Source of the DNA: Melastoma dodecandrum
Lineage: Eukaryota > Streptophyta > Magnoliopsida > Myrtales > Melastomataceae
Length of the DNA: 64,000 nt
Direction: 5' to 3'
Assembly: GCA_029817715.1 (NCBI GenBank)
Contig: JARUPY010000085.1
Location: forward strand, 4,774,001-4,838,000
The number at the start of each line of letters is the position of its first letter. Within the stretch, counting starts at the first letter, position 1. Positions 63,451-64,000 of this stretch are shown piece after piece. The notes beneath the pieces are model-generated. The model was not told where the DNA came from and made no database searches. It saw only the letters and a list, made by a program, of their open reading frames with translations. A program made the translations under genes and the position numbers.

Positions 63451-64000
63451 TTCCCTGGAAGACGATTGATTTCAAAAAGGACGTTATTCCACAGCAGAAA
63501 TCAGCGGAGGAAAGGGGAGAAGAACTCGGAGGGAGTGGGCACCTGAAATGGGGGGGAGATCCTCGGCCGTCGGAGATTTGCTTCGGCGACATCATCTCCG
63601 TCCACTGTTCGCAGGCGACTTCGATCAATCGAAAAGGGAAGAGAAGAAACGAAGAAGATCGGAGGACGTAACAGCTTCGAGCTTCTCCGCCGATGGCCCC
63701 AACGACAAGCAAAGCGAAAGGCCTAAGCTCAAGCTTCAGTCTGACAGGAAATCATGGGAATTGGACCAAATTTGGGCTTCACCTCCCGTCGTTTATGTAT
63801 TGATAAAATTAGGTAAACTGCGAGTATATCAGCCTGCTCTTTATTTTTATAGTGAATTTCTGTTAAATATTAAGAGGGCGGATCCAACTTTGATACTTAA
63901 TGACGTCATTTGATAAATTATTTTATCAAATGATCGCGTAACTTTTAAAATTCGTCGACTAACCAGTAAAGTCAACCTTACAAAAACCGACTTCCGTTAA
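63451..64000. other. Upstream region of the membrane-protein gene
   Basis: An open frame at 63548-63913 on the plus strand is charged and low in complexity, and it lies opposite the probable 5' leader. I do not call it. Nothing else is seen to the window's end. Confidence 0.5.

Noticed and set aside
63548..63913. Open frame of 121 codons on the plus strand at the right edge.
   Set aside because: It is charged and low in complexity, lies opposite the likely leader of the minus-strand membrane-protein gene, and has no recognised similarity.

Overview
This is a window of plant nuclear DNA. The genes have many short introns with GT-AG borders, the proteins are plant families (AKR2, plant HMG-CoA reductase, CDPK, tonoplast sugar transporter, plant aspartyl protease), and the gaps are AT-rich with microsatellites and LTR retrotransposons. 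A eudicot, probably a rosid, fits best. A Myrtales species such as pomegranate or eucalypt is only a guess.

Layout, left to right. A 3' portion of an ankyrin-repeat AKR2 chaperone gene (225-2152, +) is followed by a WRN-like 3'-5' exonuclease (3162-4962, +) and a ten-exon aspartyl protease (5192-7653, -). A repeat-rich stretch follows, with a long fold-back element (about 9187-10180). Next come an intronless RING-H2 protein (12035-12427, -) and an MTERF6-like gene (13853-20568, -). That gene is cut in two by a complete, young Ty3/Gypsy chromovirus (14677-20429) with near-identical LTRs and a TAGAA target duplication. Then come organellar glutamyl-tRNA synthetase (21238-25285, +), HMG-CoA reductase (27787-29858, +), a mitochondrial PPR-SMR protein (30299-32791, +), a small tail-anchored-looking protein (32969-33436, +) and a tandem pair of unrecognised genes (34819-35706 and 36198-36907, -). 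A DUF89/ARMT1-type damage-control phosphatase follows (38392-41564, +).

A predicted plastid gene (41952-46364, +) is split by a second, older LTR element (42757-45419). This element carries no polymerase. Its single 672-codon reading frame joins gag-like pieces to pieces of a plant Tudor staphylococcal nuclease (Tudor-SN) without introns. It is the most unusual object here: a retroelement that appears to have captured a host RNA-regulator cDNA and kept it open although its two LTRs have diverged by roughly a tenth.

The right side holds a CPK5/6-type calcium-dependent protein kinase (47486-49732, -), the mitochondrial phosphate carrier PHT3;3 (50768-53078, -), a TMT2-type tonoplast monosaccharide transporter (55242-59122, +) and a polytopic membrane protein related to the N-terminal half of ZnT5/MTP12 (60346-63450, -).

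The genes are not an operon or a single pathway. From memory, however, AKR2-HMGR-DUF89-CPK-PHT3;3-TMT2 have the same order as in the duplicated Arabidopsis blocks At2g17270-At2g17390 and At4g35300-At4g35450, so this is an old conserved block into which retroelements have inserted. Exon borders were worked out by eye from splice sites, reading frame and family similarity. No database search was run.
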